Of a stretch of 64,000 nt of DNA, positions 53,598-63,992 are shown in pieces. This DNA comes from Podocnemis expansa. Its lineage: Eukaryota; Chordata; Testudines; Podocnemididae. The DNA is taken from positions 20,549,395-20,613,394 of the forward strand of contig ML681998.1 in the NCBI GenBank assembly GCA_007922195.1, in the 5' to 3' direction. The notes beneath the pieces were generated by a model. That model searched no databases. It was not told where the DNA came from and saw nothing but the letters and a program-made list of their open reading frames with translations. Positions within the stretch are counted from its first letter, which is position 1. Every line of letters begins with the position of its first letter. Both the position numbers and the translations under genes were made by a program.

Positions 53598-54737
53598 CAG
53601 AGCTACCCAGGGAAAGTCTCTGGGAATTGTTTAAAAAAAAAAACATGCCAAATGATGCAATCCAAAGGCAAAAACATTAAAATAAGTGTAACTCTTCTGC
53701 CAGGGTTAGATAGCAAAGCAAGGGCCGGGTTCTATATTGAGGGTTTTCCAAATAATTTTACAACACTAACTGGCTCAAGCCCCCACCCAGTCTCCTGGGA
53801 AATCATGCACTATTCCCTGGGCACCCTAGAGAGGTAATGCTTCCCCATGCACAATTACGAGTCTGAGTGTAGCACATAGAACTTTTAATGGCATCACAAA
53901 AGAATGTATAGAAGCAATTTCGAGAATCAGGGCAGGACAGGACTCCCACAAAACCCTGTACAGCACTCACTCCACCGCAGTGTATGTAGAGAATGTCCCT
54001 CTGGCTGCTGTCCACTGGCACCACCTGCTGGTCACTCATGCTTCCACGGCCTCCACTGGCTGCTGGCACCATCCCCTGGTCACTCATGGTCTCCAGCCCT
54101 CCGCTGGCAACTCACAGCATCTGCTGGCTCCAAGCTCTGTCCACCAGCTCTGCCCACTAGTTACTTTTCAGTGATTTCAGCTCTTAGAGAGGATCTCAGC
54201 CCTCAGTGATTTCAGCCTCTGACTTCAGGACACTCAAAATAACAAAGGAAACTCCACAAGAAGCCATCAAGTCTATCTTTCAACAGTGGGGTGGGGTGAG
54301 GCAGTGCCTCAGGCATTGCTCTTTAGCAGAGCTAATGCCACCCCCCCCCCATCTCTTTCTTCACACACTGAAACACAGAGTTGTTCACTCTTTCAAGTTC
54401 TGTGTTGCTGATGGTGACTTTTCCATCAAACAGGCTAAACAGAGTTTATGCAATCAAAGGATAGAATATTATGAAAAAGACAATATTTCATTTTACTCCT
54501 CAGTTAAAATACAGGTATTGACAGATTTGTGATCAAATCAATCCATATACAATTTACTGTCATGCCCTGCACCTACACAGTGAGATTATGCTAATACCTA
54601 ATTGTGCTCATGCAAATACAAAGACCATGCAGATTAGTTGCCCCCCCCCCTTTGGCTGTTAAGCACAAGAAGTGCCCAGACTATAGAGCTGCCTTACATA
54701 AGTATCTTTTTTTAATTCTGGGACAAAAGTATTTATA
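53598..54737. other. Unique sequence, no gene
   Basis: A C-rich section with two diverged CACCTGCTGGTCACTCATG / CATCCCCTGGTCACTCATGG units lies at about 54,020-54,090. Otherwise nothing. Confidence 0.35.
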
Positions 54738-54860
54738 CTCATAGAACCACAGTGTTAGATGGGACGGCAAGGGTCATCTAGCTTAACCCATTGCTGAGAT
54801 GCAGGATTTGTTGTGTCTAAACTATCCAAGACAGATGGTTATCCACCCTCCTATTGCATC
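54738..54860 (-). mobile_element. CR1 3'-end fragment, diverged
   Basis: CTCATAGAACCACAGTGTTA, then GATGGGACGGCAAGGGTCAT, then CTAGCTTAACCC, follows the CR1 3' untranslated pattern (TCATAGAATC...GGAAGGGACC...GTCATCTAGTCCAACCCC) with many changes. Old and short. Confidence 0.6.
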
Positions 54861-55179
54861 TGTCAAATTTGGGGTATTCATAACTATTTTTCAGGTCCAG
54901 CATGTCTCTTCATACCCAGGCCTCTCACAGGCTATGGAATCACTCTGTGGAAACTACTGCAACATCCCACAGCAGACGTTTTCTTTGTGTGAGCTTACAT
55001 CTGTTGGTGTTTTCATTGTGTCAGCTTGCATTTGCTGAGAGCCCATAACTCATTTCTCTCTTTTTAAACTGGTTCCCACCATAATCAAAGTTTCAGCTTA
55101 AACATTTTGTCTGCAGAGTTTTAGAGATGACTAGTTTTAGGATCATTAAGTCCTCTGACTTCCCCCTTGAGTTCTTTGG
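54861..55179. other. Unique sequence, no gene
   Basis: Nothing recognised. Confidence 0.3.
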
Positions 55180-55290
55180 TGAGATAATATCTTTTAATGG
55201 ACTAATTCCTGTTGGTCAGAAAGACAAGTTTTTGAGCCTATGAGTTCTTCTTTAAGTCACATTTCCTCAGAATTAAGTAGGGCAAAAAGC
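55180..55290 (+). repeat. Old interspersed repeat, second copy of the 5,403 type
   Basis: GGTGAGATAATATCTTTTAA, then TGGACTAATTCCTGTTGGTC, then GACAAGTTTTTGAGCC, corresponds to 5,403-5,465. The remainder to 55,740 is AT-rich unique DNA. Confidence 0.5.
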
Positions 55291-55750
55291 AGAAGTGTAG
55301 TAGTACAATGTAATGTTTCTTAGTCATTCTTCCAGGACACACTGGGATGACTCAGTTGTTCTCAGAGACAGTACACTCAGCAGTGCTTTTTCATTTCTGT
55401 TGCTAAAATTGTTTTATGATCCTCTTTTTGTCTGTTAACTTTACAATCAGAATCCTGATAGAATTGTTTTGACATCCAAAATGAAAGAAATACATTCAGA
55501 AAAAACAGACTCAGGATAATTTATTAGATAATACAGAAAACTGAATTGCTACAATGGCATCTGCTCTAGTATGGCTTTGAAGATGTTAAGGAATCTGAGA
55601 GACTTCCTGTTTTGTAATCTTTGTTTCTTTTTCTTTTTATCTCTCCAGCCAATCAACTTAAAAAAAATCTTTTGGATTAAATGAGAGACAGCTTCTGTGT
55701 GACATGCTTAGATTGATATTAATTATATTTCATAACCACGTGAATCAACA

Positions 55751-56020
55751 GGGGTGTCACTGCTGCTGGGCCTGTGGGGCTTTGGGCCCACCCATCTCTG
55801 GCCCTGGCCAGGCAGTAGCAGGGGCCGGATTGGGCCTGGGTCACATGCCACTGCCTGGCAGTGGCAGGAGCTGAATTGGGCTGGGCTGTCGATGGAAGGA
55901 GGCCAATCCAGTTCCAGGATTGGGTCTAGGGCCAGATCTTATCTGGGAGCAGAATTGCATGACAAGGCGTGGGGCCTGGGCCTAGGTCTCAACCCTTTTC
56001 CCAGGGCAGCTACGACTTAA
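55751..56020. mobile_element. GC-rich 270-bp insertion with perfect 10-bp flanking repeats
   Basis: TGAATCAACA occurs immediately before (55,741-55,750) and after (56,021-56,030) a GC-rich block in AT-rich surroundings. The ends (GGGGTGTCACTGC and GCTACGACTTAA) are not inverted repeats and there is no poly-A tail. The duplication shows that it was inserted, but the mechanism is unclear. Frames inside are by-products of composition. Confidence 0.7.
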
Positions 56021-56283
56021 TGAATCAACAAGCTGACAAAAGTTTCTCCATGAGCAGGAAAGAGAGTAAGAAGGCAAGAACCACAAATGATGGATGCTAA
56101 GCATGTTGCTTAATGCATTATGAGCAGGTACTCAGAAACTAAGATGATGGCTGCAGTACAGGAATCTGAGTAGACAAAGATGAAAGGAAAAAAATTGAAA
56201 GTTCATGTCAGGAAGTCTTGTGCATTCAAGAGATCACTGTAATATTCCTGGCACTTGGATGTGCTTGTATGGCAGTTCAGGAG

Positions 56284-56775
56284 GTGGCATATCTATGGCG
56301 GAGTGAATGGGGCAAAGCCCCAAGCCCAAATTTGAGAGGGTGCCAGAGTAGACCCTTCCTGGCCCCAAAGAGGAATGTGCCTCAAAGGCGTGTTCCTCTG
56401 GGAGCCGGAGAAGCTGCTCCCCACCCAGGTTTGACCGTGGTGGGGTAAGGACCTCAGCCCAGGTTTGGCCGCAGTGGGGAAGGGGCCCCCCTGCCTGTTC
56501 TGGCTCTGGCCATGGCAGGGAAGGAACCCTCCCTGCTGGCTCTGGCCATGGTGGGGAAGGGACCCTCCCCTCCAGCTCTGGCTGTGATGGGGTATGGACC
56601 CCTCTGCTCTGGCGGTGGCAGGGAAGGGATTCCCCCACCTGGGTCTGGCCACTGGGGGTGGGGGGGGGAAGAGACTCCCTTCTGCTGTGATGGATGGGCC
56701 CTGGATTGGGGCCCAGGTGAGGGGCGAGCACCTTTGAGGCTGCTTGCCCTGGGTGCCTAAATCCATAGTTACTGC
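56284..56775. repeat. GC-rich interspersed repeat with tandem-like interior
   Basis: Starts near GGCATATCTATGGCGG and ends near CTAAATCCATAGTTACTGCC. TCTATGG and CCATAGT are mirrored. The interior repeats GGCTCTGGCCATGG(C/T)GGGGAAGG-like units every 40-50 bp. Long minus-strand frames here are low-complexity and not considered genes. Confidence 0.45.
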
Positions 56776-57084
56776 CCAAGGTGGTGGGCCAGTGGAGGAG
56801 GGTTATTTTTGTTTACTACTTAAAATGAGAGTCATCACAGAATTTTTCTTTTCACTAGCAAAAGTCTGTCTGTCGATTAAAATGTCTGGTCAAACAAGTA
56901 TAATTTGTGATCAAAATATGTTGTTATTTATATAACGAGGGATACAGCCTGAAAATGGTCTCTAAATTGCTTGGGAAAGAGAAAGCTGGAAATACCACAC
57001 AATAATTCACAGTTGAGACGTTTTCAGATGTGGGGAATTCATTTGTATCCAAGAACTCTTGAAACAATTTTAGAAGGCTAAGCA

Positions 57085-58440
57085 CAGGGAGGAGTCGGAG
57101 GTTCTCTTCTTCTTCTCCTTCTTCTTCAAGCAGCCCAAAACAACCCTGCAGAAGGGAGGTCTCCAAGCCCATGGAACTGGTCATGGACACTTTGTTGCCA
57201 ATTTCTCAGCCCCCTCAAGGTTGGCCTTCCAACTTGCCGTACTGGGGCCCCTGGGTTTAGTCTTCAGAGATACCCCTCTCATCACAGGCATCAACGTCTC
57301 AGATGGAATGTAAGGCAGCCTCAGCTTGGATATCGAACTCAAAGGAGGTCTCAGACCCCAGGAAGGGCCTCTCCATGGGCCAACCAGCCCCACCTCAGCC
57401 ATATTCCTTGTTTTCCCCTGATGAGGCAGTGGTCCAGGATATACTATCCCCTCTGGATGATCTTAAGGCCCACTGGGACCTGTTTAGACGAATGCCCTCT
57501 AACTTAAGATTGGAAGCTGAGCAGTTGATTGAAAACTCTGACTCTCTCTTCGATGTCCTGGCAGCCACTACCCCCACAAGACTGGCATTTCCTGTTCAAG
57601 AGGGTGTTCTAAAAATTGTTAAGTCCCTATAGCAAACACCCTCATCAGTGCCTCTAACTTCAAAAGCAGTGGAAAAGAAAAATACTACCTCCCTGCAAAG
57701 GATTTCCAGTAACTTTATACTCATAGGGCACCTTCCTCTCTGGTAGTAGTCAAGGTTAATTAGAAGTAATGCCAGGGTCAGCCCACCCCTACCCCAGTGA
57801 ATAAGAAGGGAAGATGATTGATCAGTTTGGCAGAAAAATTTAATCTACTGCAGCAATGCAGTTTAGGAACACCAACCATCAGGCTCTTTTAACTAGATAC
57901 AGTTTTAAACTGTGGAACTCCATAAAACTTTTCACAGAGGTGCTCCCAGTAGAGCATCATCTGAACTTCAAAACTCTCATAGATGAGGGCCTCCTGGTGG
58001 AAAGGACTGCCCTTTAAGCTTTGTGGGACTCTGCAGACTCAGGAGAAAGAGCCATAGCACCTGCTGTTAGCATGAGACGGGCTGCCTGGCTTCAAGTACT
58101 GGGCCTCACACCCTTAGTTCAGCAGTTTACCCAGGGCCTTCTCTTTGACGGTGTTTCACTCTTCTCAGATCAAACAGACAATAAACTTCATGGTTTTAAA
58201 GACTCCAAGGCAACTAGGCTTGTGTACACCTCAACAGTCTAGGCGACCATTAAGTCTGCAGGTTCCCCTACATCAGCAACAACAGCCAAGACAACCCACT
58301 CATCATAGACTCATTAGACAAAGAGACAGAGATAGGACCAGAGCTCAGAAAGACAGGTGTATGAACTTCTTGTCCAAATCACTCCATAGCACCACTCATC
58401 GCTCAACCTACCAGAGGAGACATTTTTGACAACATTTTCC
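57085..58440 (+). pseudogene. DIRS copy A Gag-like ORF, partial
   Basis: The Ser-rich start (57,085-57,180) is followed by an open stretch with VVQDILSPLDDLKAHWDLFR (57,429) and RLAFPVQEGVLKIVKSL (57,579), the capsid-like block shared with copy B. Further on, AVSMRRAAWLQVLGLTPLVQ, then LLFDGVSLFSDQTDN (58,060-58,180), is the R-R-x-x-W-L block close to the ORF end typical of DIRS Gag-like proteins. Several stops break it. The N-terminal zinc-knuckle-like cluster is absent. Confidence 0.7.
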
Positions 58441-58533
58441 GAGGTCAGTGCACTGCCCCCATCAGCACAGGATTCATTTCCCCCTTTCTTAAACAAACTC
58501 TCAGCCTTCTGCCCCAAATCATTCTGAATCATC

Positions 58534-59008
58534 ATGGACTGCTGGATTCTTAACACTATTATGAGAGGCTGTGCCCTACAATTTACCTCACAACCCCCCA
58601 ACTTTCTATCCCCTTCCCAGTCCTTCTTCAGGGATCCCTCTCACGAGCAAGTCCTGGACCATGAAGTAGAAAAATTGCCAACTCTTGGTACAGTTGAAAG
58701 AGTTCCCAAAGGAGAGGAAGGGAGAGGTTTTTATTCTAGATACTTTTTAATTCCCAAAGCAAAAGGGGGACTAAGACCTATTCTCGGACTAAGGCATCTA
58801 AACAAGTTCTTGAAAAAGGTAAAGTTTCATATGGTCTCCCTACACCAGGTCATTCCTTCTTTGTATCCTGGGGAATGGTTTGCTGCCCTTGACCTCAAGG
58901 ATGCTTACTTCCACATAGCTATTAAACTGGAGCACAGATGCTTCCTATGTTTCACCAGGGGGCTTTCGCGCTTCCAGTTTACAGCCCTCCCCTTTTGGTC
59001 TCTCCCCA
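58534..59008 (+). pseudogene. DIRS copy A reverse transcriptase, 5' part
   Basis: Open frame with QSFFRDPSHEQVLDHEVEKL, TVERVPKGEEGRGFYSRYFL, PKAKGGLRPILGLRHLNKF and WFAALDLKDAYFHIAIKLEH. The Asp of L-D-L-K-D is the first catalytic residue and is intact. It ends in FQFTALPF at the LTR insertion. One extra T in the poly-T before the LTR shifts the frame relative to the downstream half. This is the polymerase that would copy the DIRS RNA. Confidence 0.85.
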
Positions 59009-59009
59009 C

Positions 59010-60026
59010 TGTGACCCAGGTCTCCTGGGACAACTTTCTGAATGTGCCTAAATCAAGGCAAGCTGCAAAAACCAGGGGAGAAACCCCTAAACCACTGAGG
59101 GGTAGTATTTAAACCAGTCTCCCAGTCAGTAACAAAACTTGCTTCTGTTTCCCCAATTTGGTCATCACCAAGCATAACAAAATAAAAACAGCCCCAATTG
59201 TTGCACATTAGCTCCTATGTCCCCCCTAGCCACTGGGTCTCTTTAAGAAATAGGTTCTCATGACCCCAAGGGGCCAGCCACATCACCCAGAAAAATATAG
59301 GCTTGGATCTTACCCAAAATACTAAGCTACCAGCCAATCCTTTAGTAACTATAACTAAAGGTTTAATATAAAAAGAAAACAAACAAGATATGAGAGATGT
59401 TGAAAGGTCAAAATGAAACATATACATACAAATGGTTTAGAGTCCATAGAAAACAAATCCTTGAAGATCCTGTAGTTTACAGGTTAGTTCCACTCCTCTG
59501 GTATGCACCCAGCACTTGGGTGGGTCTCAGTCCTTTGTTCAGCCCCAGAAGACTCGTTCCAGAGGAGGGTATTGGCTGCAGACAGACTGAAGACTAAAGA
59601 CAAGATGGAGATGGAGCTCGAGCCTTTTATCACCCTTTGACCCTCCCCACACTCTCAGGGTCCTTGCCAAATCAGAATAGAGTTGAGTCACATGGTCAGC
59701 TTGGGTGACTGGCTGAACAGGTCTCCTCCTAGGCCCACTTCAGCTGGGAGTTCCCTTGATGGGCCATAAGGAGAACAATGTTTTTGCAGACACCCAATCT
59801 GGGAATGCCTTAAAATCAAATCATTTGGAACACACATAAAAACAAATAGATTTCTCAGTTCTAATACAGGCATAATACCTACATATAAACCATATAATCA
59901 TTCTTAGCAGATTATTGCCTTTCTACTGATATCAAACATGGTATATCACATCTAGATTATTGCAAATATGAAATATTAATATGAAACATAATCATAAACA
60001 CTCCCCTAGACCCAGACGGTGTCATA
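59010..60026 (-). repeat. Solo LTR, family A copy 3, inside DIRS RT
   Basis: Runs TGTGACCCAGGTCTCC to GGTGTCATA. It aligns throughout with 12,854-15,461 minus its MITE. The DIRS reverse transcriptase continues on both sides, which confirms insertion. Flanks CCCAC (59,005-59,009) and CCTAG (60,027-60,031) agree at three of five. On the minus strand, GATAAAAGGCTCGAGC (about 59,615-59,630) could be the TATA-type promoter and TATTAAACC (near 59,365) the polyadenylation word. Confidence 0.82.
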
Positions 60027-60029
60027 CCT

Positions 60030-61235
60030 AGCACCAAGGGTTTTTACCAAATGGTTTTCTGTTGTGGTGGCCCCTGTAAGACAAAGAGGTGTGTACATTC
60101 TTCCTTACCCAGGTGATTGGCTCATTAGAGGATGCTACAGGGAACAGGTAGAAGTCAGCATCCAAGTGACCAGGGATACTTGCAGCCACCTGGGCCTTAT
60201 GCAAATGAAGAAAAGTCACAGATGAATCCTGTTCAAAGGATAGAGTTTATAGGAGCAATATATTCTGTTCAAGGCCGAGTCTCCCTGCCTCAGATGAGAA
60301 TTGACACAATGTCAGACATGTTCACAACCCTCCACAAATGCCTGACCACATCAGCAAGACTCTGACTCCAACTCTTGGGTCACATGGTGGTGTCCACATA
60401 TGTAGTAAGGCTGGCCTGCCTCCACTTCCAGGCACTGCAAGTGGGGCTAAGAATGGTGTATCAACCCTGGTTACATTCCTTGCACAAGATGGTCGCAGTC
60501 CTGCCAGAGATTCTCACACAAGTATGCTAGTTGCAGAGACCCCAATCAGTGCTTGAAGTAGTCCCCTTTGGGATAACCACTCCCTCCTTCACTCTAATAT
60601 CGGATGCTTCCAATGTGGGTTGGCGGGTGACACCTCTGTGTTAACCTCAGCATGCAAGAGAAATGGTCAGAAGAGGAAAGAGCCCTCCATGTCAATGTAA
60701 AGGAGCTTAGAGCCATTCAATTACCTTGCTAAGTCTTCCTTCAGAAAATATGTGGAGCTACCGCTCAAGTACTAATGGACAACACGGTCACAATGTACTA
60801 CATAAATCACCAAGGTGGTGCTCATTCTCTAGCCCTTTGTCAGAGACCACTTGCCTCTAGAACCCTGCAATGAGGCACAACTTCCACATGATAGACTCTC
60901 TCTTACCAGGAATGAGAAATGACAAGGCAGATCAGCTCAGGAAGAACTTCTGATCACAGCATGACGGGTCACTTCACCCGCAGGTAGTGGACTCAATCTT
61001 CCTCAGGTGGGGTTCTCCCCAAGTAGACCTGTTCACATTGCGGAAGAACCACAAGTGCTGGCTCTTCTGTTCACTGAGTAGCTTGTACAAGTGGTCCCTC
61101 ACAGATGCATTCTTGATGAGCTGGTCAGGGCTTCTTATGTAAGCATTCCCACCACATCTATTGCTACTTAAGGTGTTCCTGAAAATCAAAAGGGACAAAA
61201 TGAGCATTATTCTCATCATGCCAGTATGAACATGC
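60030..61235 (+). pseudogene. DIRS copy A reverse transcriptase 3' part and RNase H
   Basis: RT continues with LAPRVFTKWFSVVVAPVRQR (60,024), then VYILPYPGDWLI. The DIRS active site Y-L-D-D-W is changed to Y-P-G-D-W. RIEFIGAIYSVQGRVSLPQM (60,240) is the connection. RNase H landmarks follow in shifted frames: ISDASNVGW (about 60,598), ALHVNVKELRAIQL (60,686) and LMDNTVTMYYINHQGGAHS (60,773), carrying the Asp/Glu/Asp series. The last part contains NDKADQLRKNF and VDSIFLRWGSPQVDLFTLRK (about 60,995). Non-functional because of stops and the altered active site. Confidence 0.8.
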
Positions 61236-61448
61236 CAGCATTAGTACAATACGCTGACCAAACTATCCGGGGCACCTTCAACTGAGCTCCCCCAGAGGCA
61301 GAACCTTGTTATTTAGAATGGAGGCCACCTTCTTCACCTGAACAAGAGTGATTTTGGCCTAGGAAAAGACCCACCCCCTTGTCCTGATTCAGTCAGTCTG
61401 GTCCCTGGGGCGACAGGCAGGGACCAGATCATGCTCCTGCCCCAATCA

Positions 61449-61714
61449 GCCCAGCCCCAGACCTCCAGCCAGGGACTGGGCCAAGGAAGACAGCCACCAC
61501 TGTGGGTGGCCCAGCCCTGGACCCCCAGCCAGGGACAGAGCTGGGGAAGACAGCTGTTACTGTAGGCACCCCAGAGGTGGACCCCTGGCCAGGGATGGAG
61601 CCAGAGAAGACAGCCAGCACTGTGGGTGGCCCAGCCCTGGCTCCCCAGCAAGGGCTAGGGCTGCAGCTAGGGAAGACAGCCACTACTGCAGGTGGCCCAG
61701 CCCTGGGTCTCCAG
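61449..61714 (+). repeat. 60-bp minisatellite inside DIRS copy A, about 4.4 units
   Basis: The word GGAAGACAGC recurs at about 61,485, 61,545, 61,605 (GAGAAGACAGC) and 61,670, so the first three units are exactly 60 bp and the fourth about 65. Each unit also carries GGTGGCCCAGCCCTGG and CCCAGCCAGGGA. It lies between the RNase H and recombinase parts, where copy B has nothing similar. Frames through it are repeat artefacts. Confidence 0.85.
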
Positions 61715-61829
61715 CACTCGGGGCACTGGTGCTGGGACTCAGGGCACAAGTGCCCTGTGCCCAGTGTCAGTGACACCACTGCACCTGAACCTCAGGCCCT
61801 TATATCTCACAGCCTGAGAAATGCATGGC

Positions 61830-62840
61830 TGACCTGAGAGGAGCAGGCCTGCTCAACACAGGATCAGCGGATCCTTGCAGGCAGTAGGAAAGTTTCCACT
61901 CAAAATGTATGTTTAGCAAAATGGAAATATTTTTCAATCTGGGCTCACTCTTGAGAGCTCACCCCAAAGACCTCACCCAGCCAGGAAGTTCTGGAATACC
62001 TCCTACACCTGAAGATGCAGGGCCTATCCCTTTCATCACTTAAGGTCCATCTAGCAGTTATATCAGCATTCTACAATCCCGTCTGGGATTCGGTGACTTT
62101 TTCCCATCCAGTGACTAGAAAATTCTTGAAGGAAGGTGAGAGAATATGCCCTCAAGCCTGGGACCCAACATCCCAGTGGGACTTCAACCTAGTTTTATGT
62201 AAGCTGACCAAGCCTCCCTTCAAACCCTTGGCATCATGTCCATTACTAGTTCTTTCATGGAAGTTTTATTTCCTGGTGGCCATTACATCAGTCAGGAGGG
62301 TATCAGAAATAAGAGAATTATCATCAGAGCCTCCTTATATAGTGTTTTACAAGGACAAAGTACAGCTAAGGCCAAACCTGGCTTTCCTTCCCATTTCATA
62401 TCAACCATTTTCCTCCCAGTCTTCTTCCCAAACCCCCATGCGACAGAGGAGCAATGGAAATGGCACACCTTGGATGTGAGAAGAGCCCTCATGTTCTATA
62501 TTGAGAGAAGGAGGCTGTTCTAAAAGACGACTCAACTTTTTATCACCATTGCTGACTGAATAAGGGGCCAACCAATGTCGTCCTAATGAATTTCTTCATT
62601 TATCACCTGCATCAGGACCTGCTACTGAGCCTCCAAAGTGCCACTGCCTGAATCAATAAAAGCACGCTCATCCAGGTCTCAAGCCTCACCTGCATCTTTC
62701 CACACTCAAATTCCAGTCCAGCAGATCTGTAGAGTGGCTAGCTGGTCATCAGGACACATCTTCATGTCCCATTATCCCATTGTGCAACAGGCATGTGACA
62801 ATACAGCCTCTAGCAGGGCAGTGCTAGGCACAAGAAGACC
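61830..62840 (+). pseudogene. DIRS copy A tyrosine recombinase
   Basis: The N-terminal domain starts with GSRKVSTQNVCLAKWKYFSI (about 61,880), a DNA-binding SAM-like region, then GLSLSSLKVHLAVISAFYNP (62,021). The catalytic core begins WKFYFLVAITSVRRVSEIRE (62,258), holding the first catalytic Arg. PPYIVFYKDKVQLRPNLAFL follows. The second motif is readable as SSRSQASPASFHTQIPVQQI (about 62,666; the usual His-x-x-Arg is partly lost). CRVASWSSGHIFMSHYPIV gives the Tyr nucleophile region (about 62,730). At least two frameshifts and stops separate the blocks. In DIRS elements this enzyme integrates the circular DNA. Confidence 0.85.
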
Positions 62841-62879
62841 GTAACTCTGCCCACCTTCCACGGTAAGGTTTGTAATTCA

Positions 62880-62990
62880 CCATTAGTGGTATGCATGTGA
62901 GGAGCTACTTGAAGAAGAAAAAGGCAGTTACTTACCAGTAATAGCCATTCTTTGAGATGCACTGCTCACATCTATTCCACACCCTCCCTC
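62880..62990. repeat. DIRS copy A internal complementary region
   Basis: From 62,917 (AAAAAGGCAGTTACTTACCA, then ATAGCCATTCTTTGAGATGC) it is the reverse complement of the 3' terminal repeat at 63,160-63,233. The part before it (ATTAGTGGTATGCATGTGAG) matches the inward reading of that repeat, which stands for the other terminus. This is the same joint-of-termini structure as in copy B. Confidence 0.75.
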
Positions 62991-63159
62991 CATCCCCACT
63001 TTTTGGAGTTAGTGGAAAGATGGGACTAGAGGAGGGACAGGTCAGCAGCAGGTATCATACTATGGCATACAGATGCCACCCCAGGTGGCACCACCACTGA
63101 CCCTGTGCAGGCTAGCCAAGGGCAAAAAGCTTTCTGATTGGAGTTCATGGAGGCATGTG

Positions 63160-63233
63160 CACCATTAGTGGAATGAATGTGAGCAGCAAATCTCAAAGAA
63201 CGGCTATACCTGGTAAATAACTGCCTTTTTTTC
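63160..63233. repeat. DIRS copy A 3' inverted terminal repeat
   Basis: CCATTAGTGGAATGAATGTG, AGCAGCAAATCTCAAAGAAC and GGTAAATAACTGCC, ending in a T run at about 63,232. It forms a long hairpin with 62,917-62,985. The opposite (5') repeat is missing in this copy. Confidence 0.75.
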
Positions 63234-63403
63234 TGGTCTTCAACCAAATACACAAAATATCTTCATATGAAATAAATAAAAAGAAACAATCCAATTTTGA
63301 AACAAAGTCTCCATGTCTGAAGGCATATTTGCGCTCCTACTTAGCAATTCATTGCAGGTACAAAAAATCTTCCAGAAAATTTGATGCTAGGAGAATTTTC
63401 ATT

Positions 63404-63592
63404 GGCTGTGTTCACACACACAGGGTTATTTCGAAACAAGTTGTGTCGAAACAAGTTGTTTCGAAACAACACCTTATTTCGAAATATCTTATTTCGACTT
63501 AACAAAATGTTAATTCGAAATAAGAAAAAAAGCGGGAAACGAAATAGCAAGTTCACAGTGTGAACATGCTATTTCGTTACCCCTGGGGGTGA
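63404..63592 (+). mobile_element. Palindromic MITE, TTTCGAAA-word type, runs into gap
   Basis: Starts GGCTGTGTTCACACACACAG, then dense TTATTTCGAAATAA-type words (ATTTCGAAACAAGTTG and relatives). The core words AATAGCAAGTTCACAGTGTG and GAACATGCTATTTCG resemble the left core of the 22,253 and 13,242 elements. It is cut at 63,593 by the assembly gap. Confidence 0.75.
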
Positions 63593-63992
63593 NNNNNNNN
63601 NNNNNNNNNNNNNNNNNNNNNNNNNNNNNNNNNNNNNNNNNNNNNNNNNNNNNNNNNNNNNNNNNNNNNNNNNNNNNNNNNNNNNNNNNNNNNNNNNNNN
63701 NNNNNNNNNNNNNNNNNNNNNNNNNNNNNNNNNNNNNNNNNNNNNNNNNNNNNNNNNNNNNNNNNNNNNNNNNNNNNNNNNNNNNNNNNNNNNNNNNNNN
63801 NNNNNNNNNNNNNNNNNNNNNNNNNNNNNNNNNNNNNNNNNNNNNNNNNNNNNNNNNNNNNNNNNNNNNNNNNNNNNNNNNNNNNNNNNNNNNNNNNNNN
63901 NNNNNNNNNNNNNNNNNNNNNNNNNNNNNNNNNNNNNNNNNNNNNNNNNNNNNNNNNNNNNNNNNNNNNNNNNNNNNNNNNNNNNNNNNNNN
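63593..63992. other. Assembly gap of 400 N
   Basis: All bases are N. The remaining eight bases of the window cannot be interpreted. Confidence 1.

Larger units (their letters stand above)
56930..63233 (+). mobile_element. DIRS-type retrotransposon (copy A), 5'-truncated, decayed
   Basis: Plus-strand DIRS element with a partial Gag-like ORF, reverse transcriptase, RNase H, tyrosine recombinase, internal complementary region and 3' inverted repeat. The 5' inverted repeat and the Gag Cys/His cluster are missing, so the 5' boundary (about 56,930) is approximate. A family A solo LTR (59,010-60,026) splits the reverse transcriptase, and a 60-bp minisatellite sits between RNase H and the recombinase. 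It keeps the RNase H domain that copy B lacks. Its terminal sequences differ from those of copies B and C, so it is another DIRS subfamily. Confidence 0.87.

Noticed and set aside
56234..56779. A 181-codon minus-strand frame rich in Pro/Gly/Ser
   Set aside because: It follows tandem GGCTCTGGCCATGG-like units in a GC-rich repeat; the protein is low-complexity and overlaps another long frame.
61502..61837. Open frames of 111 codons (+) and 116 codons (-, 61,779 to 61,429)
   Set aside because: They translate the 60-bp minisatellite; period divisible by three keeps frames open without selection.
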